This document shows positions 62,901-64,000 of a stretch of DNA of 64,000 nucleotides, in pieces. Source of the DNA: Melanocharis versteri (taxonomy: Eukaryota > Chordata > Aves > Passeriformes > Melanocharitidae); the NCBI GenBank assembly GCA_013397845.1, contig VZTG01010311.1, positions 391,571-455,570 of the forward strand, written 5' to 3'. The first letter of the stretch is position 1. Each line of letters starts with the position of its first letter. A program made the position numbers and the translations under genes. Under the pieces are notes generated by a model, which saw only the letters and a program-made list of their open reading frames with translations, did not search any database and was not told the DNA's origin.

Positions 62901-64000
62901 CATCATGAAACAAATGGATATTTATGTGGAATAAATGCTAGCCCAATAAAAAGTGCAGTGCATAAATCAGAGCACTATAATGACATGCTAGTTCCAAGGA
63001 TGCAAGTTACGATAAGACACTGAGATCTATAGCAAGAAAAGAAACAAGTAACAGCTAAAATTCCTTTAAAATTTTCTACTGAACCCTTAACAATATTACC
63101 TGTCCTGCAAAAATAAAAATGTTTTAAAAGAAAGAGAAACTACCTTTGTTTTTCCTCAGCTGGGTAAAGAAAATACTAAAAAAAAAAAATAGAAAAGTGT
63201 TCAACTGAGAAGAAAGTTGATGACCACATAACCTCATTTGCTCCTGCAGGATTGCTGATTTGGAGACTCCATTGAGAGTCACAAGGAGCATGTCCAGGCA
63301 ACTGTATTTTCAGTCTGCCATTGCCTTCTTCCCACCATTCTAAAAAAGTCCTATTCAAGGATAGAAAGTGTTTCAGCCTTGGGCCTCAGCCAAAATAAAA
63401 TCCTTCCTCTTTCCAGGAAAAATAAAAATACTAAGAATCAACCTGAACATTTTCACCTCCCCTCTGTGAGACAAATTTCCACAAATGTAATGCAGCTTGG
63501 GGCAGAAGATGTTCTAGCAGCTTGTCAGGATTTTTTAGGATGAGGCAGAGAGAGTCTGTGCATCAGATGGGAACTGTGATAAATATATATGAGACTGAAG
63601 GAAGGTAGAAGGGGGTAAGAAGGCAAATATCTTCCAGAGCTCAAGACAAGAATTTTCAGCTTCTGTTGTAACTTTCAACTGCCACTGCTGACACAGGCAA
63701 TCCCTCCTTTCCTGGCCGATTGAAGCTGATTTTCTACTCCTTAGTCCAGCTTATTCAGACTTTTCCATCATATATATCCAACTGTCCACAGAAGAGGTAG
63801 AGGGGAGTCTTTGCCATAACTCACAAAAGATGGACTTCAGAGCTTCCTTTTCAGAGGCTCTCTCCTTTTCATTTTCTCTAAACCTGTCCTCTTGGCAACC
63901 ACAGAAACGCTTCTCTCCCCTGCCTCACACGTCTCGCACACACATAACCCAGGAACATCGCTAGTCTTTACTTGCTCTGAAAGGAGACAGCTCTTCAACT
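59977..64000. other. Unannotated AT-rich stretch
   Basis: No gene, RNA or transposon recognised. Open frames up to 92 codons (61441-61719) show no known domain. An A12 run lies at 63178-63189. Confidence 0.5.

Overview
This 64 kb window reads as AT-rich, non-coding DNA from a bird, most likely gene desert or the inside of a very large intron. The bird call rests on several CR1 LINE copies that end in the avian-type 3' tail (repeats of ATTCTATG or ATTCT), on LTRs of kinds I recall from songbird and other bird genomes, and on older CR1 copies of the kind shared by birds, crocodiles and turtles. Family matches are from memory and were not searched. I found no protein-coding exon, rRNA, complete tRNA, CRISPR array or bacterial-style gene. 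The longest open frames (275, 176 and 149 codons) lie wholly or partly inside repeats and are not credible genes.

Layout. 1-4829: unique AT-rich sequence. 4.8-9 kb: cluster of CR1 pieces in both orientations and of more than one age, followed by two LTR tips 1.4 kb apart. 13.1-14.2 kb: a long ancient CR1 copy on the minus strand that still covers part of the reverse transcriptase region. 17-18 kb: a tiny CR1 tip and a strong short hairpin. 21.0-22.7 kb: a GC-rich block next to three CR1 pieces. 24.0-24.3 kb: a compact solo LTR (273 bp) with two CCAAT boxes, a TATA box and a poly(A) signal in alpharetrovirus-like order, bounded by a near-perfect 6-bp duplication. 25.4-25.6 kb: a second GC-rich patch. 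26-42 kb: almost featureless. 42.4-43.5 kb: a large solo LTR (about 1.1 kb) containing a degenerate minisatellite. 45 kb: a possible LTR scrap. 48.0-52.3 kb: three more CR1 pieces and, at 51.4-51.7 kb, the C-terminal end of a non-CR1-looking LINE protein that keeps an open frame of about 105 codons. 53.9-54.2 kb: an unexplained CpG-containing patch. 57.9-58.2 kb: a well-preserved CR1 3' end. 59.9 kb: a polypurine tract. 60-64 kb: nothing recognised.

No genes work together here. The content is a layered record of retroelement insertion: ancient CR1 and another LINE, then younger CR1, then LTR elements that survive as solo LTRs. The items most worth a second look are the LINE-protein remnant at 51.4 kb, the small LTR at 24 kb, the minisatellite-bearing LTR at 42.4 kb, the ancient CR1 at 13-14 kb, and the GC-rich or CpG-containing patches at 21.0, 25.4 and 53.9 kb. 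No convincing novel system was found.
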